From the NCBI GenBank assembly GCA_020726505.1, contig JAHLEZ010000037.1, positions 1-64,000 of the forward strand: a DNA stretch of 64,000 nucleotides, written 5' to 3'. Positions 1 to 12,147 of the stretch are shown here, in pieces. Under the pieces are notes generated by a model. It did no database searches, had not been told where the DNA came from, and saw only the letters and a list, made by a program, of their open reading frames with translations. Positions within the stretch are counted from its first letter, which is position 1. Each line of letters starts with the position of its first letter. A program made the position numbers and the translations under genes. The stretch comes from Leptodontidium sp. MPI-SDFR-AT-0119 (Eukaryota > Ascomycota > Leotiomycetes > Helotiales > Leptodontidiaceae).

Positions 1-3000
1 GTGCCCGCGTAATTGCTCGGTTCAACATGGTTTTGCTCGCTCCAGTGCCTACGAATGTGAGGAACACAGCGAAGAGGAACATCGTCAATGCTTGGGAAAA
101 TCCTAGAGCTGCATATACCCCGATATAAACACCCTTTGAGTAGCCAAATTCTAAAGTAAATTAGCAATGATTCGAAAAGAATAAAAAATAAACCTACTAT
201 CACTTGTCCACCAGGAAAGCCAGAGACTGGTCGAGATATTTGCCCCCTGGGATGCAATCAAAAATATAAATACCAACGGAGTATTGGCAATAGTCCCAGC
301 TCGGATATAGTCCAAGTATACTGACCAGGGAACGCTCTTGACAGCACGTTCCTCGGCCTGCATTAGTGTGGCACCCTTGCGCTTCTTCTTGATGGCCTTC
401 TTCTCGCCTTCAATTTCGTCTTCGTTGACATGATCCTCCTCTTCGTGTTTTTCCTCGACCGCTGTGGTTTCCATCAGCAACTGGAACCCGGCATGATCCC
501 TCATAAGATTGTCGAAAGTATCAACGGCCTGGATCCTGCCGTCTTCCATCCAAATGATTCTGTCGCAACGATTGAGAACCCAAAGTTGGTGGGTTGCTAA
601 GATTCTAGCCTTGTCCTTTAGAAGTCCTAGGATGGCATTGTCAAAAATATGGCGGCCAACATGAGCATCTACAGCTGACAGCGGATCGTCCATCAATACC
701 AAATCAGCTAGGGAAGTTAGCAATTGCTACACCAAGGATGTCTTGAGAAGAAGACAAGACATGTCTCTAAAGAATCTTGAGACATTCTAACAAGGAAGTT
801 CTGGGCTCCCCCAACACCTACCATCAAAATAGATCGCCCGAGCAATATTGAGACGTTGCTTTTGTCCACCAGAGACAGTAATTCCACGTTCGCCAATCTC
901 AGTAGCATCGCCTTGGGGTAGCATCTCCAAATCCGGCTCAAGTGCACAAGCCTTTATCACACTTTGATACCTACGGATTGTCAGTATACACAAGTGATAA
1001 ATAAGACGAGATGATGACTTGCCATTCCTTGTCCATATCCTTCCCGAAGAGAATATTTTCCTTGACACTTGCGTTCTGAATCCACGCGTACTGTGGACAA
1101 AATGCCCTGCTGGCTCCTATCATCATCTCTCCTTTCTCCTTATTCGTCATTCGCATATCGCCCGCAAGAGCAGCTAGCAATGAACTCTTCCCGCTCCCAA
1201 CCCCGCCAATGACAGCAACCAGTTCGTTTCGTCCGATAGAGAAATTCATATTTTGCAGTTTGAATGGTTCGCTATCCCCGGCCAGGGTGCTCGTATCGTC
1301 AGGAGTCGTCACACCAGATAACCCAGGTTTGGTTGATGCAAGCTTTGCAGCATCTTTCTCGGCTTTGTCAGATAGCTTCTTTGCCTTCTTGTAGGCCTTC
1401 ATATCCGCCTTGCTTTTTCCAACAGGGACTACATGGTCTGGATCCTGAGTTGCTGTTCGCTCCCAGGTGAAATCTGCATTCTTAAGCTCGACAGCCTTTT
1501 CGGAGTCGGCGTCAAATTTCGCTTGATCGTCTTGTTCTTCACTCAAGAGATACTCTTGGATACGGATTACTGAAGACCAGGCATCTGTGACTTGGCCAAT
1601 GACCAGTGGAAGTAGATTTAGAGGAAGTCGTAGAGAGTTGAAGAGGGCAAGAGATGAAAATATACGGGCTGGAGCGAGATCGTGACTTGTCAAAGAATAC
1701 GTAATGAATGCAAGCATGGAAGCGAAAACCGGTAGAGACATAGAGACCGCGTTTATGGCGCTTCTAATCGAGAGGAGGACCTGGATCATGCGAATCTCCT
1801 GGTCTCGAATGTCCTGAAGTCGTTTGAGGAAAGCACTTTCCCAGCCGAAGAATTTGACGAATCTCACGGACTGCAAGATTTCCTGAGTGAGGCTGACTCT
1901 CTGGTCCGTGACCTTGTTGATCTTCTTTCGCCTGGCAAAGAGGATTTTGACAACCTTTGTCAAGACTGGTAAACCAATGACGAGCAGTGAGAAACCAGCC
2001 AATGCGCTATATGTCAGATTGACGAGGAGGAGTATCAAAGTGATGATACACGAGATTGGAGCGGTCCATATCAAGTGGAAAAGTCCTGAAGCTTGGTCTA
2101 TTCGGTAAGTGTCGACAGACATCAAGTTCACAACTCGTCCGTTCGCCCAGCCTGTCCCATCACCTGCGACTCCCCGAGAAGTGCCTGTCGCCACTTTTGG
2201 ACCCCCCTTCTTCTTGTCAACCTTGGCTTTTGCAGCCTCCTTAGTATGGTCATCATTCTCCTTTTCGGTCTCAGGGCCTTCTTTAACCTCCTTACCACCA
2301 GCTTTTGCGCGCCCCGAAATATTCATGGCTTTCTCGAAGATCACCGAAATGAGCACACCCCTGGCTTGTCCTCCCACCATCATTCCACGGTAGATGAAAT
2401 GGTTTGTACCCAGACTCTGGATCATCTGCATGATTGTGATACCGAAAACGAGACCCAATCCCTTTCCGATATGCGGTGGTGGCTGGCCTCTCTGTTGTGC
2501 AACATAGGCATCTTGGGCGAATTGGATGAGGTATCGAAGAGTAAACGGCGATATAACCTGGAGGATATTCGAGAAGAATTGGCAAACGCCTCCGAACCAA
2601 AATTCGAATTTGAAGGTCTCGTGCATCGACCATAGCAGAGGATACTTGTCGCCCCTGCTTGCTCTCCTCTTGAAAGAGGCTTGTAATTTCAATGTCAGGA
2701 CCTGTGCCGATCGATTGGGGTTGACTTTCCAGATGTCGTTTTGTTCGAGAGTCCGCTTATAACCAACCTACATTTTATCAGCATGATTTTTAGTATACCT
2801 TTTCTTCTTCTTTTTTTTTCACATGGAGGAACAGTTGGGGAATAACGTACCGACATGATGTGATTGATCCAGGAAAAATATACCAGACTCAAGAACGAAG
2901 CAGTGTATTCTCTCGACTCGCCCCGCGTCTCTGGAACGGGCGGTGCTTGACCCCATCGCAAGGGATTGAGCTTCTTGTGCCATGGCTTATCCTTCTCTGG

Positions 3001-3294
3001 CCCATCAATATGCGAACCGGTCCCAGAGAAAGCACTGGTGGTTGTCGCATGGCTTTTTGTCCGATCAATCTGCGGTCTCTTCTCGTCCAGACCTAGGCTC
3101 TTGTGGTTTGCCTCGGAGCTATTCTGACCTGAAGCATGGCTATGTGCCCTTATCTCGATGTACTCCTTCTCGTAGGCGTCGCTGTCCAGAGGCTCGTCGT
3201 GGTTGGGATTTTGTGTCGCAGCAGCAGGGTCGTTACTGGTGGCGGGTCTGTACTCCTCCTGGGCGGCGTCGTGGTCTTGGCCAGGTCGTGTCAT
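1..3294 (-). CDS. YOR1-like ABC transporter (ABCC/MRP family), N-terminal part; runs off the left edge
   Basis: An ATP-driven plasma-membrane exporter of the YOR1/MRP class, inferred from family. Proposed exons (minus) are 3294-2851, 2767-1023, 970-822, 707-198 and 150-1; the gene continues past position 1. The N-terminus is hydrophilic, then a first membrane domain (about residues 150-560) contains the family-typical stretch [11 protein letters not shown]1 follows with Walker [10 protein letters not shown], the Q-loop segment [18 protein letters not shown], signature VSGGQKQR and Walker [16 protein letters not shown] charged linker ([18 protein letters not shown]) leads into the second membrane domain at WLSWWTSD. 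Start chosen at MTRPGQ (3294); an upstream in-frame ATG at 3342 would add 16 residues. Introns are 83, 52 (GC-AG), 114 and 47 nt, and each preserves the frame. The second NBD lies outside the window. Substrate cannot be told from sequence. Confidence 0.93.
971..1022 (-). other. Non-canonical GC-AG intron in the ABC transporter
   Basis: The only frame-preserving splice between the NBD1 Q-loop exon and the signature-motif exon uses donor GCAAGT at 1022-1017 and acceptor TAG ending at 971, with branch-like TACTGAC just upstream. The nearby GT at 1018 would give a 48-nt intron, but the next exon then hits a stop within about ten codons. The GC donor joins ..KEW to [14 protein letters not shown], as expected for YOR1-type transporters. 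Confidence 0.85.
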
Positions 3295-5661
3295 GATGTT
3301 TCGTGCAAGCTTGGGCTTCGGCAGGAGGAGGAACAGGAACACAACATGCGAAGGGGGAGGGAAAGGGGAAGAGCGAGAAGAAGCGAGGGGAAGTTGAAAG
3401 AAGTAAGATATATTCGGGACTGGGGACGACGAATATTATATTTCCATATCAAGTCATCTTTGCGCCATGGGATGGATGGGCTTTTCCATTTAATCGATTA
3501 CCTAGTATAAATCTACCTACCTAAGTAAATTTACATCTTCGCCTACACCCACTTTACCGTCCCGTACTGTGTGTAGACATTTCAGTGGGGCATCGTCTAG
3601 TCGACCTTCCCCGGCCGGCGTAGCGTGGTGGCTGAAATAAATGTTGACCCCGCCATCGTTATCCTCTTTCTGTGAGGACTCGTCGACGGCAACATCACAT
3701 CCACCACGAGGTTGATGTCAAGCTGCTCTGGGAATCCTAAGAAGTTGACAGGGATCTGTGTGGAATCGCAGGTCCAAACTTTCTTTACGCGAGATGGAAG
3801 ACTTGCTTGCATCTAGAGCTTCTTTTGGATTGATTGATTGATTGATTGCCCTGCAAACCAGTACTCGGAATTTAGAATCTGCCGATTACTCTCAACAAGT
3901 GTGTTTCCTGCTCGGTCTGACTCTCTAATGCCGAGTCCATTATCTTACAGCTCTGAGATAGAGAAACTTCTTGCGATTGGCATATCCCATCGATTATCCT
4001 GGTCCTGGTCTTTTGTTGACAAGCATTGCAAGCTTGTAAGGTGGGGTGCTGCCGGGCAAGGATTCCTATTGCTGGGACTGATTGGACGAAACTCTTTCTC
4101 TATCAAGCCTTTGATTCGCAAAGTCAATCCAGTTTGATATTTTTTTCTTGCTCAAAATGTCATTTTCGGTTTTGTTTCTCCCGGTCGGTCTTTTGTTTAT
4201 TAACCAGGACTGCAATAGCTACCTACCCTACCTAGGTATCTTTCATACAGTCATGACATATTTGATCAGTTCAACGGCTAGCCAAGACGCTCTCAAGCAA
4301 CGAGACATGAGTGGGCTCTCCCGCTTGCATCCTTCCGACGGCCAAAATACGAATTCTAGGCAGTCAGTCAAGGATAGTACGTTGGGAAGTTGTCACGCAG
4401 TCGAGAATTAGGCTCCTGCTTGGTAATATCAGTGCCCAGACAAGCTCGAAAGCTCACCGACGTCCTGCCTCGCAAGCCACAAGCAAGCCTGTCTTGAGGA
4501 GGGGGAGGGGCCGTAAAAGTATTCGGCATGGACTTAAAGCTTTGCCGACTACCGTTAATCTCCGGGTCACGTTTATTCCGTATCCGTAGGCACAGGCGTG
4601 TCTACGTGGTAGGTACCTTGGGTAGGTGCTTTTGGTCTTTCTGAGAACAAGTGCCTCTTGCATTTCGTTGATGCCGCTTGAAGTTATCATTATGTTGCTT
4701 TGAAGGAGAGGGTAGCGGTGAGATGGGATTAATGCGGCTATGCTAAGAGGGATATATCTTGTACCTACCAACAATAGGAGAGCCTTTCTCCTACGTTTTG
4801 GCAGTAACAGCCTCGCGCCAATTGATTCATGGTTGAACTGGACATGTCGTTTGAGACTCCTTGCTTGGGATCAGCTGCCCTTATGTTAATGTGGCTTTGA
4901 TCGCATTGGAACCAAATGCCAGAGTATATGCGTGTGGGCTTGCTGTTGACTTGTTGAACAACGCCAGCCAAGTCCGCTCTGGTCTAAATGCAATCGGCAA
5001 CTAGACGTCGTAAGAACACCCAGTAGAAATGCCCACAATCATATCTCCAAACTTCTCGAGGCTGCGACCTTCTATGCACACCTCTATTGGCCTGATATCC
5101 CGCTGTTGACGTTCTGTTGGGAGTGGCTGGAAGGCAGAATTGTCCCCACCGGCTGAGACTTGAGAGTTGAGTAAATAGATGTCGGATCAAGAGAATACCT
5201 AGGTATTCTGCAATGAAAAGTGTTTATTCACCTACCAGTAAATGTTCACTATCTGTATGAAGCCTTGCTCCCAAACTTCTTTGGTAGTCTTTCATAAAAG
5301 TAAGATCGAGAATTGATCGAAATAGATATTTCTTGGTACAAGCTTGTCCGAAAGAGGTAAGGTTGAGCCAAGACAAACAATCCGGGGACTGCCGCAGCCG
5401 CCGTCGATGTTTGTTTGAGCTTCAACCTCCCCAGCACCCAGTCGTATCAATAGAGATGTCAAAGCTATTGTTTACATTTACCGTTGCAATTATTACTTGA
5501 TCAAACACTATAACACTTATCTGATTCCCCAGGACCAACTATAACATGCTTGCTCCGTTCAAATAAGCAAGCTCCTCCACTTTGACCTTCTTACATCTGA
5601 ATCCTGTCGCACCACACCCTTCTTTCGCTTTATCACATTTCTAGCATGTATATCCCCGGAG
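3295..5661. other. Long intergenic region between divergent ABC transporter and HET gene
   Basis: About 2.4 kb with no ORF that looks like a gene on either strand. It must hold the promoters of the minus-strand transporter and the plus-strand HET gene. It has several CCTACCTA/TAGGTA-type short repeats and pyrimidine tracts (for example near 3515, 4225 and 4610), but I recognise no specific regulator site and no tRNA. Confidence 0.6.
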
Positions 5662-7854
5662 TTGTCACCGAGTGACTACTCACAGCGGTGGTGGGGAATC
5701 TCTTGGACCGAAATGCCGTCCCTCGGGTTGAATAAGACATGGCAGCGACTGCTTTCAATCGGATCGAAGAAGCACGGCGACGACCAACCCCGTGGCATTG
5801 ACAGGATCGATTCCTCATTCGGCGATGAAGCCTGGAATGAGTCTGGGATCTCGGTGACAGAGCCCGGTGCAGAGCCGCAAACATATGCGATTCCGGATAC
5901 ATCTCAACTTGATGGTCATGTGCGGTTGTCAAGACTGAGATACAAGCCGCTGAATGAAGCCAAGGATGACATACGAATTCTCAACATCATATCCGAGCCA
6001 GGCGATGAACATATCAGATGCATTCTTCAACACTTCTCTTGCTCTCATAAGTATCCGGATTATACAGCACTCTCATATTGCTGGGGCACTCTAGTTGATG
6101 CCGTTTCAATCACTGTCGATGGCGCACCAGTCTCCGTCACAGCAAATCTTGCAGCAGCCCTCCGATCTCTTCGCGCCAATGGCCACTCTCATATCTGGGT
6201 TGACGCTCTGTGTATCAACCAAAACGACCAGATCGAAAGAGGTCAACAGATTTTGCGGATGAAAGCCATCTATAGACATGCCGCGACCACCATTGCATGG
6301 CTAGGCCCCGACAGCAAGAATCAAGCCGATACTGCTTTCACCCGTCTCAAGATACTTGCTACTCGTAAGCCAGAGGCCGACTTCGAGGGTGCTATTGCAG
6401 CGCTTTTCACTGGTTACACGGCTTGGCGTAATGACGCTGGATGGTCTTCAATCAAAACCCTGATGGAATTTGCGTATTGGAAACGCACTTGGATCATCCA
6501 AGAATTGGCCCTATCCAGGTCCGTACTATTTTGGTGGGGACAGTCTTCTCTTCCTCTTGATACCCTTGACACGGCGATGGCGAACTTGAGGGACCGGAAA
6601 CCCAAAGACTATTTCGAGAGTGGCTACAAAGATATTCTCTACCTCTTGATTATTGTTGGGAAAACACGTAACAAGAGAGGACGGGAATCGAAAGGCATGA
6701 ACCTCGAACGAATTCTGACGTTTTCCTGCCGGTCACTAGCAAGTGAACCACGAGACAAGATCTTTGGCGTCTTGGGGCTGAGTTCTGATGGCTCGGAGCT
6801 GATTCCAAACCCGGACTATCGAAAACCTCTCGATACAATTCTCCGCGAACTTACGATCTCGATGCTGCGTCGCCAAGATAGTAAGAGCAAAGTTGGACCA
6901 TCAGATCTCATATGTATCGACAATCCGACCGTACCGAAGCGACAGGAGCTTCCTTCGTGGACGATAGACTGGACGCGAATTTGGAAAGGCCCAGCAGGCA
7001 ATTTCTGGGCTTCAAGTGTTGAGCGAGGCCTGCAGTCGGGATACTTGGCATCTGGGAAATCAAATGCGAATCCTAGATTCTCAGAAGATGGCATAACCCT
7101 GACGGTCCGTGGATATGTGCTCGATCGCGTTTGTAGCTTGAGTGCAGTGTACCTCATTGGAGGCGACAAGCCGAAGCCGTTTCTCAGCAAAGGCACACCG
7201 GGCTCCACCGTCGAGCACGCTCTGGCTCAGAACGTTTATGGGGGCGAAGGCGACCTTTTTAATGCTATCTGGCGCAGCCTTATTGCCGACAGAATTGCTC
7301 ACAAGAAGAGTGAACTGTCGACTGCGCAGGCCCCATCATCATACGGTAGCCACTTCGCACATCTCTGGTCTGAAGACTCGAAGAGACCAAAGGGCGAGCG
7401 ACTGAGACTCACATATGACTGTCTGGCGGCCGTGAAATCATTCGAAATCTATGGCCGAACACTAGAGGACTGGTCTCGCTTTACTACATCCAGCAGCGAT
7501 CTAGTCGAACGATCAGTTGACTACGATGAAATTAGCGTTCAAGATTTCGGAGCCTCCAGGTCCTCAACTAGATTCGAGCCAAATGCAATGGAATTCATCT
7601 ATGCCTGCAAATTTCGCGATATGTTCCATCGGAGACTGCTCACAACGCGGAAAGGGTATGTCGGATTGGCCCATGCTCAGTCTCAGATTGGAGATACGAT
7701 CTGTGTGCTTGAGGGTTGTACAATTCCAATGATTCTCAGGCCTTGTGATCGAGGGTTCAGACTTGTTGGCGATGCCTATGTTCACGGAATAATGAACGGG
7801 GAATACTGGCAGGCACAGCCTCTGTCGTCGATACAGGAGTTTGATCTCAAGTGA
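5662..7854 (+). CDS. Heterokaryon-incompatibility (HET) domain protein
   Basis: A single-exon gene of 730 codons. The HET domain begins near residue 134 with YTALSYCWGT, continues through WVDALCINQND (about 179-189) and the QILRMKAIYRHAATTIAWLG block, and extends to WIIQELALS (about residue 277). The C-terminal third has the pattern common in these proteins: GYVGLA, then GDTICVLEG, then RLVGDAYVHGIMNGE. HET domains are TIR-like modules in fungal allorecognition and programmed cell death; that is family knowledge, and no partner is identifiable here. Start is the first ATG (MSPSDYSQ); MPSLGLNK at 5713 is an alternative. Length is ordinary for the family and there is no NACHT or WD40 partner domain. 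The gene converges on the peptidase downstream (327 bp between stops). Confidence 0.92.
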   Translation: MSPSDYSQRWWGISWTEMPSLGLNKTWQRLLSIGSKKHGDDQPRGIDRIDSSFGDEAWNESGISVTEPGAEPQTYAIPDTSQLDGHVRLSRLRYKPLNEAKDDIRILNIISEPGDEHIRCILQHFSCSHKYPDYTALSYCWGTLVDAVSITVDGAPVSVTANLAAALRSLRANGHSHIWVDALCINQNDQIERGQQILRMKAIYRHAATTIAWLGPDSKNQADTAFTRLKILATRKPEADFEGAIAALFTGYTAWRNDAGWSSIKTLMEFAYWKRTWIIQELALSRSVLFWWGQSSLPLDTLDTAMANLRDRKPKDYFESGYKDILYLLIIVGKTRNKRGRESKGMNLERILTFSCRSLASEPRDKIFGVLGLSSDGSELIPNPDYRKPLDTILRELTISMLRRQDSKSKVGPSDLICIDNPTVPKRQELPSWTIDWTRIWKGPAGNFWASSVERGLQSGYLASGKSNANPRFSEDGITLTVRGYVLDRVCSLSAVYLIGGDKPKPFLSKGTPGSTVEHALAQNVYGGEGDLFNAIWRSLIADRIAHKKSELSTAQAPSSYGSHFAHLWSEDSKRPKGERLRLTYDCLAAVKSFEIYGRTLEDWSRFTTSSSDLVERSVDYDEISVQDFGASRSSTRFEPNAMEFIYACKFRDMFHRRLLTTRKGYVGLAHAQSQIGDTICVLEGCTIPMILRPCDRGFRLVGDAYVHGIMNGEYWQAQPLSSIQEFDLK

Positions 7855-8181
7855 TAGCTCAGGTGGGTCGAGCTATCTTCGAGATGACACGATCACCATT
7901 GGTTCCTGGACATCGCAAGAGGAAAGCTTCAGCACAGAAGCCAATATCACTGGGCAACGAACTGTCATATGCTACACATGTACAAGCCCCTCAGATACAG
8001 ATATCACGCAGCCGTCATATACGCCGCAAACGCCACAAATACAGGGGACGGGTGCAAGGATCCCAGACGGGAATTCTGGTCAATCTCATCAATACCGAAG
8101 AACACGAATATATTTCCTGCCTAGATGTACATATACCCATCTCATTTTAATGCCCCCATACCCCCGTAAATCGCGATCGAT
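7855..8181. other. Convergent 3' intergenic region
   Basis: 327 bp between the stop codons of the plus-strand HET gene and the minus-strand peptidase. It presumably holds both 3' UTRs. I see no RNA gene and no coding potential here. Confidence 0.5.
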
Positions 8182-10637
8182 TCAATTCTTCAAAAAGTAA
8201 TCCAGCATCCGCGGATAACTAGGCGTGCCCAACCCCGTTACAGGATCCCAGCCAGAGGTCGCCTTGAATCCATCAGTCCCGCACCCCGGATTCGAACCTT
8301 TCGTGATATCGTTTAGCATATGCGGGTTCGCATACAGCGCCGGGTCTATTGTTTAAAGTAAAGTCAGCGTTGCCATCCCATCTCAACAGATGGCCCACTT
8401 TCTTTGAAGCGAATAAGCTCAGATTGGAAAAGGGAGCAGTCAAACAAGCGAGCGAGAGCCATAAACAACAACCGAAATCAACATACTCAAGAACCCCAGA
8501 CTGCCCTTCCCCCTATTCATCCTCGCCTCATTGATCAAGGTTACAATCGCCCCAAACACTGGTGTACTAGCACTCGTCCCATACAGCAAATAATCATAAC
8601 TCCCCACCAGCGCAACCACATATCCGGCTCCGTTAGCACTCACATCTGGATACGCCCTCGCATTCCCCGTACTATTCCATCTATCTTTCCCAAAACCCCT
8701 CTCGCCAGCCTCTAGATCTTTCGAATATTTCTTGAACCAGCTTCCCACAGCTTTACTCTGGTATGATGGCATAGAGAACACATTGGAGAAGCCACCGCCG
8801 GAGTAAATCTTGGTAGAACACGCTATTTCCGGCGCGGTGACTGATAACTTCGGCGCGATTTGCGTGGCACCTACACTGGTTATGTATGGACATGTACTTG
8901 GGAAACTCGGGGCGAAGCGGCCGCCTTTTCCGTCGTTGTATTCGCCTGTCGCGGGGTTGATACAGCGATCTAAGCTGGCTGCGACGCCGTAGTCTGCAGA
9001 GCAGTAGAGAAAGGTTGTCCCTGCTAGCCCGAGTTTGCCATATTCGTCACATTGCCGCTTTTCGTATGCAGGCGTGAGGTCGTGCTCGTTGTAGGAGTAG
9101 GATGTGCTGATTACTTTAGTAGCCGCCTAAGTTATAAGAGAATAGTTAGTTACAGTATCAAATAATGGCGTGAGAACGAAAGAATCACAGATGCTGTTGA
9201 GGCACGACATAATCCAAGACAGAATAAATAAAATACAAGGAGAAACAAGGGAACTCACCCAACCCCCGCAGTTCCTCGGCCCTGCAAACCCACCAGGGAG
9301 TTTACTAGGATATATCGCATCAATAATCGGCGCCGTGACGTTCTCCGTCTGACCATCCCTCGAACAGTACGTCTCATCTAACGAATCCAGAAAATTGTTA
9401 AATGAAGTCCACTGTGTATTCACCAGATCCCCAACCTGATAAAGAGTCACATTGAGCGGATTGACCAGCGCCATAGCGTACTCCAGATCGAGGTTCGCTT
9501 CGATGTTTTGCCCGAAGTTGGGTGTGTTGTAGACGTTTCCCCCGTCTACTGAGCGGAGCGTTGGGCGTTTTTGCACTTGGTTCTTCGAGTAATTACGGAA
9601 GAACATGTCGAGGTCTGATGCAAGGTACGATTGAGGCGTGTATTGGACGACACCGAAACTGTTCTTGGGCTGGGAAGTGTCAGGATCGGCTTTGCGGGTC
9701 GTTGGGCTTCATCAGATTTCAACCCTTTGGAGGACATGTAGGAAAGGCTTAAATTAACTCACATTCAACTTCGTCCTATGGTCCAGCTCCGGGATACCAT
9801 ACAATGCCCTCAAACAATCAGGGACAATGTTATTCGCACAATCTGTCAGGTTATGAACGACTGGTTTAGGCCTCGGCGATAGTTTCGGGGCACAATCATT
9901 GCCCTTTCCCCATTCGCCAAAGCCTACCCCTTTCTTCTTGCCATCTGGAAATTTGTCTTTCCTTGGTCGAATCTTGGCATCGAAATGTACTGTGGGGGTG
10001 ATGAAATCGATGTGTTCTCTCACATGTCTAGTTGGATGTCAGTCTAGCTTCTGGATACTGTTCTCAGAGCCAACGGCCACATCACGGAAATTCCACACAG
10101 TATATATTGCGATCGGACAACTCACTCGGGCACGCTATATTTCTCACAAGCCACATGTCCCATCCCACTCCCCTCATGCTCCCAAACCCAATACTCCGTT
10201 TCCAGCAACCCCTCCACCTCTCCAACCGTAGCATTAAAGCTCAACCAGCCCAGACTCTGACTCCTCCTAACACTTTCCCTATTGAACCCCGCATCAACAA
10301 GCCACTTCCAGATAGCATTCACACTCTCCCGACTTGGCTTGAAGGTCTCCGCGATTCGACGGTGACTCCAATGCTTCCCGTACTCCTTCGAACCCGGCGT
10401 CGATACGGATAGAAGATGTTCCTCGAGATTCTCCAGGTTCGATTGTTTGAGTGCGATTCGTATAGGTATTTCCACTTCGGGAGACACACGAGAACGTTTC
10501 ATCCAGCCACTGGGAGGGACATGTCGGCGTTCATGGAGGACGTTTTTCCAATTCCTCGGGCTCACAGCAACCGCGGCCGTAAACGAAGTAGTGAAGCAGA
10601 TCCAAAGACCCAGCGCCAGAACGTCGAACAACAGCAT
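8182..10637 (-). CDS. Secreted sedolisin (S53) serine-carboxyl peptidase, tripeptidyl-peptidase type
   Basis: Predicted secreted acid peptidase of 663 aa in five exons: 10637-10126, 10027-9763, 9669-9259, 9126-8487, 8345-8182 (sum 1992 nt, frame kept throughout). Starts with a signal-peptide-like stretch MLLFDVLALGLWICFTTSF. The pro-kumamolisin prodomain carries LSVSTPGSKEYGKHWS and ends near YSVPEHVREHIDFITPTVHF. Catalytic Glu/Asp lie in NIEANLDLEYA (about E316, D320), the oxyanion Asp in YCSADYGVAAS, and the nucleophile in YGTSASTPVFG (about S581). The calcium-site block is NDITKGSNPGC..GWDPVTGLGTP at the C-terminus, so the enzyme looks complete. Family knowledge: such enzymes remove tripeptides or act as endopeptidases at low pH outside the cell. 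The exact class (TPP or endopeptidase) cannot be set by eye. Confidence 0.93.
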
Positions 10638-12147
10638 TTTCACCAGGGAAAAAAACCCCCAAATCTCAATCTCCCACAACTTCTGCGTCAGATCATAGGT
10701 ATTTGAGCCCAAACATCCCCCCTACCTGGCTACCTAACTGGCCAGCAGCGGGCCCCAAATCGCCGCAACGGGAGCTCCGACTATTTTAAGGACAGCGGAA
10801 CTTCACTTCACCTCACACGGTTACAGACCCGAGATAGATAGAGTGCTATGGGTAGCGGGGTACAAAATGGACAGGTACCAATAGAATAGAAAGGGTAATG
10901 TGACCCTGGATATATTAAGGCTTTGATTGATGTTCCAGTCATGCAGACGTGGACGGCTGGTACCGCCTAAATGGCTGTACAATGGAAAATTCGCTTGGTA
11001 CACGGTTTGGGGTACTTGAGGACACTTGTCGCGGGACTTTTTGCTCTTGGGATTTTCTTGGGAAGGAGGGGTGCGGAGGTTTGGGACCGAGGGTGAAATG
11101 GAGTGAGTTTAGGAGTGATGGAAGTAGACGGTGATGAAAGTAAGCGAATCGGAATCCTGCCGGGATCGCATCGTAAAAAAATTGTTTAAATCCACATCGA
11201 ACTACGATGTCGCAAGAACACATCGGCACCATCGGGGCATACTGTCCCAGATGCATCAGAAGGGAAACAAGATAAACAAGTGGCCTGACAGGAGCTTCGA
11301 ACTCCAAGTAAGATCGATTCACTATGCAAATGAATTGAAATATAGGCACGAAGAGTAAATTTTTTTAATAAAAAAAAAAGCAAATTGCTTGCTATAAACG
11401 ATCTATCAGGTATACTAAAATGCAGTGTGTATCAAAACCATGTAGAAGCATCCCATCTGCTAATATTGACAAGAACAATACGCCTGATCTCCCAAAGCGC
11501 CTCTTCCTCTTCCATGGGCACAACCACCCACCCTCTCGCAAAACCAAAACCAGGTATCAAGTCAAACACCAACCAACCTGTCACCATCCAACCATCAATC
11601 CATTATCATCTCATTTCCCCCAATCCAAAACAGGCCCGGGGTAGATTGTCCCCGAAGAGTTGAGGTATCAGATCGCACGCTAAACGACACCACCACAAAT
11701 GAAACAAATCAAAACAAATGCGAGATATCCAACGCTAAATCCAACAAGATGGTAAATGGAACGGAATTGAGAAAACAACCACATCTAACATCCCCTGTTG
11801 AGACAGCCAAAACCCAATCTTGTGAACTGGGAAAAAGACATGCCTCCCTGAACCATGGGTTTGCAAATTCTATCTCCACCACCCCTCCTATATCAACACC
11901 GGTGTCTCGACACAAAAAGAGATATCCTGAAAGCCCCAGAAGGGACAGCAAAAAGAAACAAATCGAACAACATCCCACCCATAGTTTTGACAGTCCCGGG
12001 AGGGGAAGATGGTGAATCAGGTAGCTCGGATCCATGGTTATGGTAAAAGCTGCCAGTTCGTTTCGCATACTGATATTCAAGATCACTCTGTCGTGCAAGA
12101 GACCAATGCTAGATCTCAGAGGGAGGATCGGTTTCAAGAAAAAGCAA
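10638..12147. other. Intergenic region upstream of the sedolisin
   Basis: About 1.5 kb between the peptidase start and the stop of the ubiquitin-like-domain gene. It must contain the peptidase promoter and the 3' UTR of the next gene. Short ORFs are present but none has recognisable composition or motifs; A-rich tracts lie near 11365. Nothing further seen. Confidence 0.5.

Noticed and set aside
2093..2635. 180-codon plus-strand ORF
   Set aside because: Shadow of the ABC transporter membrane domain on the opposite strand, with no protein-like motif.
1..10637. Possible secondary-metabolite or resistance cluster (ABC transporter, HET protein, peptidase)
   Set aside because: No synthase, oxidase or cluster regulator; intergenic gaps are large and the functions unrelated.
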